Positions 46,972 through 58,788 of a DNA stretch of 64,000 bases are shown in pieces. The stretch lies in contig JACGCN010000014.1 in the NCBI GenBank assembly GCA_014905825.1, positions 930,001 to 994,000 of the forward strand. Reading direction: 5' to 3'. This DNA is from Lyophyllum atratum. Lineage: Eukaryota; Basidiomycota; Agaricomycetes; Agaricales; Lyophyllaceae. Positions within the stretch are counted from its first letter, which is position 1, and the number at the start of each line of letters is the position of its first letter. The notes beneath the pieces were generated by a model that saw only the letters and a list, made by a program, of their open reading frames with translations, was not told where the DNA came from and did no database searches. The translations under genes and the position numbers were made by a program.

Positions 46972-47460
46972 TTATTCTCGGAACAAAACATCTTGGTCTA
47001 TATAGGCAGATATAATCATCCAAGTATAGGGCTCGATGATATCACGCGCTAACTGCTTACTCCTGTTGTCGCATACCTCCTTGCATTCCAATAGATCGGT
47101 GACTATGGATGTTCCGCCACCCTCGGTTGAACTGTGCTTCGATGGATACTCGAGGTCAAAATCCGTCAAGACGCCCTCTTCGCAAGAAGGATCCCACATT
47201 AGATTCCGTAAGCGTATATCGGGAAGTTTGAAATTTTCATGGCGACCTGTCGAAACGGGCTTCAGTAGAACTGAAAGACAAAACAGAGAATGGGACCATT
47301 TACGCACAATGATGACAATCTGCCCACGCCTTGATCAAGTTGAGCCAGGGCTCCGTCGTAATCGGGAGTAAACGGTCCAAGACGAGACGACGAAGACGAC
47401 GGCGGGGGATGATGCGGTGTTCGTCAAAGCCACCGTTCCCGTTATAGGCCTCCTTGAGCG
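46972..47460 (-). pseudogene. Fragment of a FunK1-type fungal protein kinase
   Basis: On the minus strand the frame reads LDRLLPITTEPWLNLIKAWA. After a short intron come LPDIRLRNLMWDPSCEEGVL and TDFDLEYP, then TSIVTDLLECKEVCDN. D-I-x-x-x-N-L-M-W catalytic-loop and L-T-D-F-D-L motifs are those of basidiomycete FunK1 kinases, where the loop usually reads H.DIS..N and the metal-binding motif DFDLA. The N-lobe and most of the C-lobe are missing and the motifs are worn, so it is called a remnant. Confidence 0.5.
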
Positions 47461-49532
47461 TGGTCACACGTCGTGGTAAACGTTTTTGAGTTTCAAAGTT
47501 CCCAAGCATTCCATTAGATATCTCGTCGGATGTCTGGCGTCCCATCTGAGTGGGCGCATCCAGTACTAGTTCACTCTTGCACATCGAATTATCGGCGATT
47601 GGTGGCATGGTATACGCAGCGGTTGTCATGGAAATTTCTTGAATCGTTCTGCACCCCGGCGGATAGCAGCTGGTGGTCTCTGGTGGTTTGCAATAGCACA
47701 AAATGAAAAAAAGTAGAATGACGTTCCGATCAGTGCCGTCTCGGGAAATGCCGAGCTCGACCTGCTACAACTTCAAGTTGAACTTGAACTTCTTGTGCCT
47801 GCGGCCTCCAGCAACTCGTACGTAGCTTCCACGTCAGGAAACGCTGAAAATAATCACGCGATTTACAGCACCACTAATATAACTAGGCAGCGCAGCGCTG
47901 GAGTGCCGTTGCCAAGGTCCTGTTATGGAAACATATACTCTCGCTCACAGTCAAACAGCGATGTCAAACAGTGTGCTGCGCCTGACCCGGAATGCCTTCT
48001 GTTTCAACGGACAGGACTCCCAATGTACTGGTGTGGGACGGAAGCCATAATGTGCCCGCTGTCCGCTTATCAAGCCCATGTACAGTTTGGTAGCTGGAAA
48101 CGATCGATCCTTCCCCTGGAGTTCTCAAGATCTACTTTGCTCAATATTCCAATGTTCATGGACTGCTATCTTGTACACATCCGGACTCCTCTTCCGCACG
48201 ATCGTCACCACCTGTTAACGTTGGATCCCAAGCCCGTCAGGCAACTCGCTGGCTCCAAATCAGACATGTCCAAATTGCGATCCCAATCAAACAAAATCAG
48301 TCTATCCTTGAGGAGTATGACGAAGACATTGATTCCTCTATCGAACTATGTGTAGCTATCGCCGGCTTACCGAGGAGAGCTCGAAGAATCCGGATCATAA
48401 GTTCTCGATCACTTGCGACAGCAATCGTCCTCCTCGTTTTCTGCGTGTGTCTTCCCCGGGAGACGTCAAACCCATCGAAGCCTAGAGAAAATCATGGACA
48501 TCAGCTTGACATCAGCCATCATGCTTCTGTGGTTCACCGCATGATACGTATCCGTTACATTTTCTCAAGCATGAGTTCGAAATCGACAGTTACTCCTTAC
48601 CCCGGGCCTGCTGCGATTTGGCCTGCTACTGCATTTTCTCCCCGCTTATGAATGAGCTGGACCTCACGAGCTCAAAACTCCAGCAATTGGCCGACTGTAT
48701 TTACCACAAGCGGACTGGGCTGGTAAGTTCCTCAGGCATTGTAAGATACGTAATTAAAGTTCTAACAATCTCAGAGCAGCTTATCTAGGTGTTATTGAAT
48801 CAAGTGTTCCCTGGAAGGACGGCGAGCGGTGTTCACGCTGGGATCAGTATGTCAACAATGACTGCAGTCTGCATATAGGCGTTCTTTATTTTTCGCGGAT
48901 GCTTGGTATGAATCACTGGTCACCGCCTTCATATTGTTTTGACTTTCGTTTCTCAGCTTCAGGATTCGTCAATATAGGACTTGTTATACAGACATCAGTA
49001 CGTTTCTCTTACTTCATCAAGGGAGGTTTGCTAATCAGGTAGCTGGGCACTCAGTCGCCGCAACTTCGCATAGCGGGCGCACGGTGAGTGCAAAAGCATA
49101 CTAGTGTTGTTTCCAGTGATAAGATCCGCTTCTCTAGGCTGCGGACGACTCTCCACAGCGTACTCGCTACTCGAATCGTGCTGGCGCGCTTTCTAAATCG
49201 TCATGCATAAATATCTGGGCGAATAATCACCAGCACCTTGCCGCAGAGGGAGGGGCCTCAATGACTATCATCACTCCTGGATCCTCAGCATTGGATCGAA
49301 GTGCCACCCAGTCCACGTCAATTAAAATGTCTATGCCAGGTAGTAAGCGAGGAGAGGAGACTCTAGAGGGCGAAGAACCATCCGGCTGGACGGGGTCTCC
49401 TGACTTGATGCAGGCTTCATGTCGCTTACATGACGTTACAAGACATACATGCAGCGAAACGCTGGTACCAAAATGAATCTGTTTACTCTGCAATATACTC
49501 GTACAACTGTCTTTGATTCTCACAAAAAGAGC
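47461..49532. other. Region with scattered open frames, no supported gene
   Basis: Plus-strand frames 47795-48355, 48445-48651 and 49261-49476 and a minus-strand frame to 47701 are open, but I could not link them into one product or recognise a domain. Parts may be decayed exons of the kinase fragment or of another gene. Confidence 0.3.
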
Positions 49533-51175
49533 CTAGAAAATCGTTCCGTCGCTCTCGATCTCGATAGGCGGACCACCTGTGTCGGGCCTCTTCTGTTTGG
49601 CAATCTCCCGGCCGCCTTTCCAAGTTGCACCCTCGAGTACTTGGGCGAGAGTGAGTTGTTCAGCGGTCAAGTTAAGCTCTTTGCGGATCGCGTCAGCAAT
49701 GCGGTCGCTGTCGTAGCCCGTGGATCAGTGGTGAATAACGAGGAATGAATAGACCGACTAACAGCTCAATGACGGTCATCGCACGCCATTCGACGATCGC
49801 TGGGTGGGATGGAGGGACACTGGGCAGGCCGGACTTAGCGTCGATGGGGAGGGCATTGGGCTTGAGCGTCAAGACGCCGAGGTCAACGAGAAGGCCTCCT
49901 ATGCCGCGAAGAGTATCCAGCCTCAGTAGAGGGTGTGATAAGAATGTGACGTACCATTGCGATACTCAGGCAGACCGGTAAGATCTTCCAAGCCTTCGAT
50001 CTTCCACTTGGCGACCTTTTGTAGAGCCTCGACAAGACTGTACGTAATCCACTGTGTCAACTTGTGGAAAGGGACGAGGTCGTCACCCTCGGCTTGGGAG
50101 GAAGACTTGAGGGCTGCGCAAGGCCAGACGTCACCGAGTGATTTCCCGGCCAGCTTGATTCTCGATGGCCAGATGGGGTTCAGTCCCTCGATAAGACAGT
50201 GCCAAAGGGCCGATAAAGGTACCACCCGTTTATCTCCCTCCATCTTCGACTCTGCTTCTAGGAAGTCTAGACCGTCTGGTGTCAAGATGGATTTGCTGCT
50301 GAAGAATCGGGACATACCGATCATATTTCCTGGGCGTCCCTCTTCACCAAAGAACTGGGGACTTGCCTTTAGGGCATCGCTGAGATTGACGAGCAAGGAA
50401 GTACGCCCTTCGAGGCCGACCATGGGGTTCGTTTCGTCGACTTGCATAGCTTCGGCGACGCGCTCTACCGTCACTTTCGCGAGACCCGCAGCTAGTGATC
50501 AAGAAGAGCATATAAGGATCAAGAAATGCTCGAGATAAGAGGTAGAGTTGACGCACCATCGACCTTGTAAGGCTGGTCGGGATCGCTTGAGAAGAAGCCC
50601 TGATCGAACATATGGATGCTGGCTACGCCCAAGCCCTCCGAACGGGTGAACTTCATGCCCGATGACTTTTCGTCGAAGGTCCACTGATTTCCAGCTCCGG
50701 CATCTAAGAGCACAGACACGACGAAGAGATCGATGCATCGCCTGATTTCTTCTCCAGCGTCCAGCGGGTCGTGACGTGCATGCCACTTCGCGACTTCGGG
50801 CAAGACGCGACCAACGCCTGCATCCATGTGCCTCCAGCGACCGTGCGGTTGGATCTAACAAGATCCGGATTGTAATCACGTCCGTTCACTCTAGGTGTTA
50901 AACTCACGGAAGAGAATTCTGTCCCATAATCGCGCTGTGCGAGAGAAGAGTTTGGATTGTAAAGTGTTCATTTATAAGGAGACGGTGCGAAGAACCTTCA
51001 TGATCTCCACACAAAATTCAGCGACATCGGCTTCTTTCTCGGGATGGTAGTCAAAGTATTCTAGCTTGCCCTGCTTCGCGAGCTCGTAGACACGTCCACA
51101 GCGTTCACGGATAGCGGGGAGAGTACGAAGGTAATCGGCCTTCTGCTCCAAAGGTATAATTCCAGCGATATTCAT
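49533..51175 (-). CDS. URC4: Uracil catabolism protein URC4/urg3 (DUF1688)
   Basis: ATG at 51175 (MNIAGIIPLEQKADYLRTLP). The DUF1688 hallmarks follow in order: LRTLPAIRERCGRVYELAKQ, RDYGTEFSS, then IQPHGRWRHMDAGVGRVLPE (near 50800-50870). Next are LLDAGAGNQWTFDEK, RSEGLGVASIHMFDQGFFSS, NPMVGLEGRTSLLVNLSDAL, WPSRIKLAGKSLGDVWPCAA, FHKLTQWITYSLVEAL, LTGLPEYRNGGLLVD, and a C-terminal EGATWKGGREIAKQKRPDTG ending at 49533. Several short introns interrupt it, all in phase by eye. Known family: in Lachancea kluyveri URC4 belongs to the URC pathway that degrades uracil; the exact reaction is not established. Nothing in the sequence suggests breakage. No other URC gene is nearby. Confidence 0.85.
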
Positions 51176-51474
51176 GGTTTGCAAGAGAGTAAGGTAAAGG
51201 AAAGGAAGGGATGGGCTGGTCGAAAAGAAGGTTGCAACTCGGACCACACTTCGCGATCAGTTCTCTGGTGCGGCGATAAGATAAGATAAGATAGAAAGCC
51301 CTCATGACCGCCTTAGCGGCAGATACCTTGGCATCATTGCAACTGAATACTGACTATATCCAACTCGTGTGTATCATGCTTTTCGTTTTACAAGAGTCCG
51401 TTAGTCCATGAGCTATGTCCGTTTACGAAATGAGAACAATGTGCACAGTAAGCACCTCCAATAACCCAAAAGAA

Positions 51475-53636
51475 TCAGCTCCTCGAATAGGGTGTATCAT
51501 ATGCCGCGTCCGCATCTCGATACTTCATCACGGTGCCGTCTTCGTCCTTAAATTTGACGGGGACATACATGGCCGATTTTGCCTTGCCCTCTTTCGGTGC
51601 CCCCCTCCGAAGACAGGCGAAGACTGTTAGAAGGATAAGTATTAGGCCAACGAACAGGTTCGCCGCCAGGAGTCCGATGACGATGGGCGCGTAGTGGGAG
51701 AAGCCAGATGCATCAGTTCCTGCTTTATCGCCACCAGCGAGGTTAACGTTGGTTTTACTGCTTGCATCAGCATCAGACGCCGCGGGCGGTGGCTCTTTAT
51801 TCGGCGCAGCGGCAGCACCGAGGAGAGTGAGGAGTTCAGAGGGTGGGAGCTCTGGGCCGATGGCGGCGACGGCCTTGGCACGGATGGCGATGTGCTCCGC
51901 AGCGGCTTTGGCGGGGTCGGTTTGCGAGAGGAATTGCAAGAAGGGAATGTTGGCTTCATTGGGGTCGCCCTGAGGATCTTCATTGGCCTCGGTGTCGGAA
52001 ACGGGTCCGTCATCGCCGTCGTCTGGGGTAGAGTCGGGAGGATCTTTAGGGGCAGTGTCCTTAGGAGGAGCAGAGGAGCCGGTGGGATCACCGAAGTCGT
52101 AGCTGGGAGGAGTGGCGATTGTTCAGACGGAGGTCAAAGAGCGATGCAGGGCACTCACACAGCATAGACGTTCCTGAGAAAGGTGTCGCCTAGTATGATA
52201 TCGAACTCGTCTCCACCGAGTTTATCTTTCTGGTAGAAGGACCCAGTGCAGGCGGTGTAATTCTGCCCGGAGACAGTCACGGCATTGACAGTGGTCAGAT
52301 CAAGAGGGTGAACTGGGTACGCCTCGCCGCTACAGAGGTTGTAAGTTAGCTCCACCATCGCAAGTCGAAGTTGTTGGGAACGTACCCAAGGACGAGCTCA
52401 ACGTTGGCGGTCGAATTGCAAGGGACGATCCACACCTCGGAATCAGGATCGTACACCGCACCCGATATCCGCGAGAAGATCTTCTCCATGATATCTTTCG
52501 TGAAAACACCGGTTGGACTGCCGGTGTCGATGAGGGCGATAGCGTTGCCAGCTGGGACTCCATTGATCATGGAGCTGATACCGACCGGGACACCGTCGAT
52601 GAGGATGCTATCAAGTAAAGTTGTCCACCTTGTCCCTCCACGAGGGAATTGCAGGAGCTTCTTAGCAGAGGCAACGGTGACGTATTCCTCGTCATACTCG
52701 CCGATGTTGAATGAGCCTCCTGCGGTATCTTCTAAGTCTTCAGTTCGGGCAAGGTCGACGGCAACAAAGTTGGGTTTGCTGGCGTTCTGATTGAAGATGT
52801 TTTGCAGGACGGAGGCGCCCCACTTCGCAGATGGGCCATATTTCTTCTGGATGGCGTCGTTGATTGGGGAGGCCTCGGGATGGTCGAAGCCGAGGCCAAA
52901 GAGACCATGGATGCCGATGTCGGTCATTGCGCCTATCGTGGACTTGTGGGTAACATTAGCTGAGAGATACAGAGAAAAAGGTTGTACAAGCGCACCTCCT
53001 CGGCGTTCAAGAAGGCTGGGTGGAACCAATGAGGCTTTAGCACGGAATCAATAGGGACTGTGGCGAGTTTCTCACCTTGCTTTTCCACCTTGTACGGCCC
53101 AAACTCAAAGGGAGCTACTCCGATTGTTCCTTTAACGCCATAAGTGCCGTCGCCGTACAGCAACTCGAGGGGAATGCTAGTATCGTTGAACTGCCCTACA
53201 CCGCCAGGAGGGATCACCCTGTTTTCCGACAGCAGCTCAGTGACATGGCAAGAAGCCCGTGCAATAGGTCACCCACCATAGGTCAGTGCTTCCGGTGTCG
53301 AGTGCAACGTGAACCTCTGGTGGAAAATGCGTCAGCTGAGGTAGACAACATCACTTCAATAGCTTACCCTTCCCGTTGATCGTTATATTAGTCGTGTACT
53401 ATTCGCGTGTTTGAGTTCAAAAGCAACACTTGAGTGAGCAGAGGACGTACTCGTATATTGCTGACATTCCCGAGATCATCTTCATCGTCACCAGCGTTAG
53501 CCAAGAGGGTTCGTATTGACTTGTCGGAAATTCCAATGAGGGTCTTTGGCTGTGGGGCTCGTTCGAAGGGAATCTTGAGGGCGGACGAGGAGCAGGCGAG
53601 AACAAGTACAGCTGAGAAAAAAGGAAGAAGCTTCAT
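51475..53636 (-). CDS. Membrane-anchored A1-family aspartic protease, copy 2
   Basis: ATG at 53636 gives a signal peptide (MKLLPFFSAVLVLACSSSA). The order is as in copy 1: NVSNIR, YTTNITINGK, EVHVALDTGSTDLW (first catalytic Asp), VIPPGGVGQFNDTSIPLELL, GDGTYGVKGTIGVAPFEFGP, AFLNAEE, STIGAMTDIGIHGLFGLGFD, second site IALIDTGSPTGVF, FDIILGDTFLRNVYAV. A Pro/Asp-rich linker longer than in copy 1 follows, then a transmembrane helix (IVIGLLAANLFVGLILILLT) and a short tail. The tails of both copies share YVPVKF(R/K)DEDG and YDTP, suggesting a conserved sorting or interaction motif. The second site here is DTGS, unlike DTGN in copy 1. All introns seen are GT-AG. Confidence 0.88.
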
Positions 53637-56600
53637 CGTCAACGAAGCCGAGGAGAAAGAAAAAGAAAGACTGGGTAGCGCACCTCCTTGGTTGCCTCTT
53701 TACGACCCGTCGAGACTGTGGCATGCAAAAGCACGCCGCAACCCATAAGAATGAGACGTCGTGAAAGGGGCGTGCACGGCGATCGAGGTAGGTGTGTTAG
53801 GAACCTATAGATTTCATGACGTTCTGGATCATGTTATGAATCCGATGCTGTGTCCAATTCATGGGTCTTCTGCGTTGACAATGGGAGAGTCCATGACGGC
53901 GAGAGAAAAGAGTGCATTGCGGACTCCGACGAAATCGTTGCGGAGTTCTGACCAAGTTCTGACGGTCCCCGCCAACTTCCAAGCACGCGCAGGGCCTGCT
54001 GCACGGCCACCTGGACTCTCATCACGAGCTTCAAGTTCGACGATTCTGTATACTTATCATTTGTGGTAAGGAGCTATGATTTTGTTAGTCAAGCTTGCTG
54101 AAAGTTTATTCGACTTACAGAAATTATAAACATGATCGTACGCTGCTTTACGCGATATTCTGTCTTTACTTAGCCATGCCTGCTTCGGAAAATGCTATCT
54201 TAACTGAGGATCCTACCGTTGCTACTACTGGTCTTCTGTGTTCTGTCAGACTCGAGCTCCGAGGAGCAACATCATGGCCACAATATCGGTTCTCTTGCAA
54301 ATCCAAGTACCCTCGAAGCGATACGTTGCGGAGCTCATTAATAGAGCAGTAGTCTGCCAACAGACCCCTCAGGCCTTCAGAGCAAACCTTGCGCTTATGT
54401 TTTCGACCTCGGGCTCGACAATCGCAAATTCTGCCGGGTTTACTGCGGTCACATTTGCGACCGAGACCGACCTGTCTGTCGTCTTCAACGAAGTCTACTT
54501 AAATCAGAGGACTTCTGCGCGGGCAGATGGTGCGATATACCCTTAAAGTCTATCCCTTCTTGTCGGCGCGTCTATTATGCTTTGGTTGTCCACTCACAGG
54601 AATTTTGCCTGTTCGCTGGCCCTTCACATTCGACGAGGAACGTTCTGGGCGATACAAGCTGACGATCGTAGAATCCGGACACAGGAAAACTTGACAACAG
54701 ATCTTGCTAATCGCCGCCAGCACATACGGAGGGGAAAACCCTCTTTTTGCATCGTCGGTTCAAATCAAGGTATCGATGCTTGATCATGTCCATTTTCGAT
54801 GGCTGATGAACTTTTTGCCTTTTGAAGGCGGAAGTTACTAGGGTACATCGAGCGCCTCTCAAGCTCACCTAGCTTCGTTCATTGATTTCGAGGGGCCTGC
54901 GCGAGCTTCCTCCGGATTCAGGGAAGGTTTGAACTTGCTGCTCACACGATGCGTTTCAGCCGACAATACGGCGTTGCTTCGTTCTGTTGTTCTTTGTGAC
55001 AGAGCGTGCGGGCTTTCTCGTCATTTCAAGGCGTTTCCGCGGATATGCCGGGGGCCCAGTTGGAGGGCGCAAATCTCTGGGTCTAAGGACGCCATCTTTC
55101 TTCGCATCTTGTCCTGGATATTGCAAAATAACACTTTGTGAATTGAACTTACGAGATACTAAACTACAAACGACAATATGCAGAGTAATGAGTACAAGAT
55201 ATCGAGCAAATTATGAAAGCAAGCAGGACGGGCGAACTGAATAAGGATAGGTCAAACACTCGATCATCAGGTGCGACACGATTTAACTCCTGCGGGTGGA
55301 GCAATGGAAACAAGGAGTCTGTGCCTTCGCCGTGACAAGCGTCTGCGCAGGTCTTAGCCTATGGAGAAATGTTATCATCATGGGTTTGTGATACACGTCA
55401 AGATTAGCTACCATTGTTTGCATGTCTTCGTACAAGTTCCGCAGTGGGCGCTGTGATTTGCGCTATACCGGCATCGCGAAGAGCCGCAATCCATCTGTCG
55501 GATTTTTTCTGTGGTCAGTGGCTAATATTTCCAGAATCTAACGGGATACGAACGCGTCGTTCACCATGGGGTGTCTCGTGGCCGCAGGAGTGTCTGGTGC
55601 AGTGTACTTCCCGGTAGCACATGACTGGTTGTTAAGTTCGCAGACTTGGACAAGGAATACTAAACAGCGGTCAGCTGGGCGGCGTTGGGCGTAGGAAAAC
55701 AAAAGTGGAGAGCAGGATGCTATGTCGTTGCTCGAGTCCAACCGCCTTTAAACAAAAAGACATAGACATTGCCCCGGCGCGTCCTTAGAAGCAAATGAAT
55801 AGGATCCGCGCTAACGAGGACGATATGCACTAGTCAATCATTTGTCACACAGCCAAATTATGGGGAGGCGCTGTAAAATTTGTCGTCTTATCGAGAAATC
55901 TCATGAGGACGGGAGTACATGAAGCCTGATGCGGTGGTGAATACACGAGGCGCTGCAATATTCGATTTAGGGACCCGAAAAGGACATCGCGTCTGGCGGG
56001 ATGTATGTCATTCTACGCATTCCGTCACTCCGGTGACGCTGGGACGGCGGAGGGCTCGCATCTGGCGCGCAGGGATCGTTTTAGAAGCTGTGTTTTCTAC
56101 TCAACATTAGTCAACCAGCGAAGGCCCAGACTCAGGGAGACTCACCATTAGCCTATAGGGTCCAATGAGCGGGAGGGCTTGACTATTGGGAGAATGGAAG
56201 AAGTGATCGGTTTTAGATGTCCATACTTAGGGCGACGGAACACCATATAGCCTGAGATCCCAACGAATTTTTAGGAGATCCTAGTTCGAGAAACGATCGC
56301 AATGACGAGCGAGGCTAGAATGCGGAAACCGACGTAGACATATTGGGATAATCCTGATCTCGAGTGGACCAATGATCGTGGCGATGTCAGGTGAGACTTC
56401 CGTACCAGAAGCCATGCTCTCGAATTGCCATCACGTATGACAGGGTGTATGATTCTCCCCGCAGCTTTAGGATTTGTAGACACTGAGGATCTGCGGTGGT
56501 TTAGAGATCAATCATGGATATCCGGGCGAACGATAGGAATCGGGACCTACCATGGCTATTGTATCTCCGCGGATGCTAATCAGCTGTTCGGAGGAATTAT

Positions 56601-57551
56601 CGCCAAGTGTCATGTCGAGGCTCCCGAAATATCACCTCTGCGATATATTGTTTGGACTATGACGTGTCCCGCGCTGCCTCGCGCCGTGCATAAAGCGACA
56701 GCATGTGTTCAAAGAGCTCCATGCTAAGTGGGGCCCTAGTGCAAAACATCTCGTTTCATCCATTGAGATCGATGAATTTGGATCCTGTGAGTGGCAGGGC
56801 TCGACGATCCTGTTGAATTTTTGCTCTTCACTGCGGAGGAGCTGATACGGGCCATCATAAGTAAGTGGGCAATGAGAAAATATATTGCTCTTGCGCCGTT
56901 CTTCGGTTGCGGAAACAGTGCTATGTAAGGGCTCCCGAAATGTCAAATTTGAGTCGCTGACATGATGATTAGAACCTACTTAGGAGATAGAGTTTGAACC
57001 TCGACGCGTGGTCCGACTCTCGAGAAGCGCGTCCAGATGTTCAGGATCAGGGCCAGTGATATTTCGCAGTGACCAGTGATATATTCGCTTTCTAGGCCGA
57101 GTTAGACCGTACCTTTCGGGGCGCATCCCTCGGAGGTGGACTTCGGTCGGGAAATCTACCAAATTGTTATGAGTGGTCACCACTGGCTAATGTAGGGTGC
57201 ACGGTTAGGACGAGAAAGAAAGCGGGTCGCCCACCTCCGAATACTGAATGCTCTATATGCCCGATGATCCCGGCGGCCTATTCCGTTCCGAAGAAAACAT
57301 CACTTTAGAAGTGAATGATAGCGCGGTTCCTGCTGAAAACCCGCGTCGCAACGTCGCAGAAGTGTCCGGATGGGAGCTGTGAAGCTGACTTTTTTGATCA
57401 GAGGTCCAAAAGTACAGTGTTTTGCATGTCAAATTGCAGCCACCACCCCGCGAAAATCCGCGGACAGATCAGGTGATGTGACACCATCACGCTGCCTCAT
57501 CGCGATCAGGTTTGGAATTTGAGAGAGAATCGCAAGTGGCCGTCGTCAAAG
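53637..57551. other. Gene-poor region, no supported gene
   Basis: Nearly 4 kb of short frames on both strands. Two stretches read slightly more coding-like but have no partners: minus 55538-55741 with a nearby SDRWIAALRDAGIAQITAPT segment at about 55430-55510, and minus 56980-57183. No domain, RNA gene or repeat boundary was identified. Confidence 0.35.
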
Positions 57552-57910
57552 ATGGCTCCCGTTGTCTCGCATGAAATGCGGCAGTGCATTGTTCGCTGGC
57601 GAAACGTTGACGGGAAATCAGTCGTTGAAGTAGCGGCACTTGCTAATTGCAGTGAGCGGACCATTTACAATATCCTGGCCTTCCATCGTGATTTCAATGT
57701 CGTTGACAATCCCTTCGCCCGCCATCGAGGTGGAGCACGGATCTTGGACGCAGGGGACGTCAACTACCTTGCTTCTCTCATTGATGCTCGACCAAAAATC
57801 TACCTTGATGAACTGCAGGAAGAACTCGCAATCAACCGAGGCTGAACCGAGGTGTTCATGTTTCGATCTCGACAATCTCACGCACTCTTCACCGTGTTGC
57901 GATCACCAAT

Positions 57911-58052
57911 TGTTGGGAATTGGGTCGTTCTCGAGGAAATCGGTATATTTAGCGTTTATTTACATGTATTTACTTCAGACATTCTTGACCCTGAACCACG
58001 ACAATCACGGAAGATATCTCCTTTCTCAGGCACGCGAGATCGTATTCCAACA
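57911..58052 (+). repeat. Left LTR of the TRIM-like element
   Basis: 142 bp, TGTTGG...CCAACA. Compared with the right copy it has agacattc for agatgttc, and cggaaga for agacagt. Confidence 0.9.
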
Positions 58053-58066
58053 GGTTATGGCCCCCG
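58053..58066 (+). other. Presumptive primer-binding site of the TRIM-like element
   Basis: GGTTATGGCCCCCG lies directly after the left LTR. It matches the Copia element's site (GGTTATGGGCCCCG) at 13 of 14 positions. Confidence 0.55.
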
Positions 58067-58646
58067 GACTTGCCCTGCGTTGTTGCTGTTGACCCCCACG
58101 AAGGCCCCCGGAAAGCCCTCAGGTCAGGAGGCCATTGGATGATGTACTCAGAAGTCCCCGAGAGTCCAGGGGCAGGAATTGAAAGCCGCCGACCGCACTG
58201 GCGCACGGGAAGACTCCGAAAGTACTGGAGCACGGAAGCCGCCGATTGTACTGGCGCAACGGAAGTCCTTGACTGTACTGAGGCAACGGAACTCGACGAT
58301 ATGGAAGCCCTCGAGCGAGGCACGGAACGGAAGTCGGAGGAAAATTTGTCACGGTCACGTATGCGTCACGACGGTCGACGCTGCTGGGAACATTGAACAA
58401 GTTGTGAAGTTTGGGTTGCTGATGGACACTTTGTGTTAATGCCAGCCGACGGGGAGGATTGGAGACTCTAGAGACTAAGGGTCTAAAAGTCTGTGGGAGC
58501 CGGATGTTTGGTAAGTATTCAAGTTTTGATGGATCAGGCTTGGGAGAAGTTGGGACCAGGAGGAACGTGGGAGCGACACGGTTTTGGTGGACCTCATCAT
58601 ATTCATGGTTTTCTAGCTACTGGATTACCTCGAGACCGAGTGGGAG

Positions 58647-58788
58647 TGTTGGGAATTGGGTCGTTCTCGAGGAAATCGGTATATTTAGCGTTTATTTACA
58701 TGTATTTACTTCAGATGTTCTTGACCCTGAACCACGACAATCAAGACAGTTATCTCCTTTCTCAGGCACGCGAGATCGTATTCCAACA
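58647..58788 (+). repeat. Right LTR of the TRIM-like element
   Basis: 142 bp, the direct repeat of 57911-58052, with about 96 percent identity by eye. Confidence 0.9.

Larger units (their letters stand above)
57911..58788 (+). mobile_element. TRIM-like miniature LTR element inserted in the transposase gene
   Basis: An 878-bp insertion bounded by two direct 142-bp repeats that begin TGTTGGGAATTGGGTCG and end ATTCCAACA, flanked by a perfect 5-bp duplication CCAAT (57906-57910 and 58789-58793). Removing the insert with one CCAAT restores the transposase reading at this point (..VAIT-N-KQV..). After the left LTR comes a presumptive primer-binding site (58053-58066), and a purine-rich stretch gaccgagtgggag precedes the right LTR. 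The 594-bp interior encodes no Gag, protease, integrase or reverse transcriptase motif. The LTRs differ at about six positions. Confidence 0.88.

Noticed and set aside
58070..58396. ORF inside the TRIM-like element as a Gag protein
   Set aside because: It has no zinc knuckle or capsid motif and derives largely from a short internal repeat.
57911..58788. Reading the 878-bp insert as a large intron of the transposase gene
   Set aside because: The edges are TG..CA with a 5-bp duplication and long direct repeats, not GT..AG, and the size is far above the other introns here.
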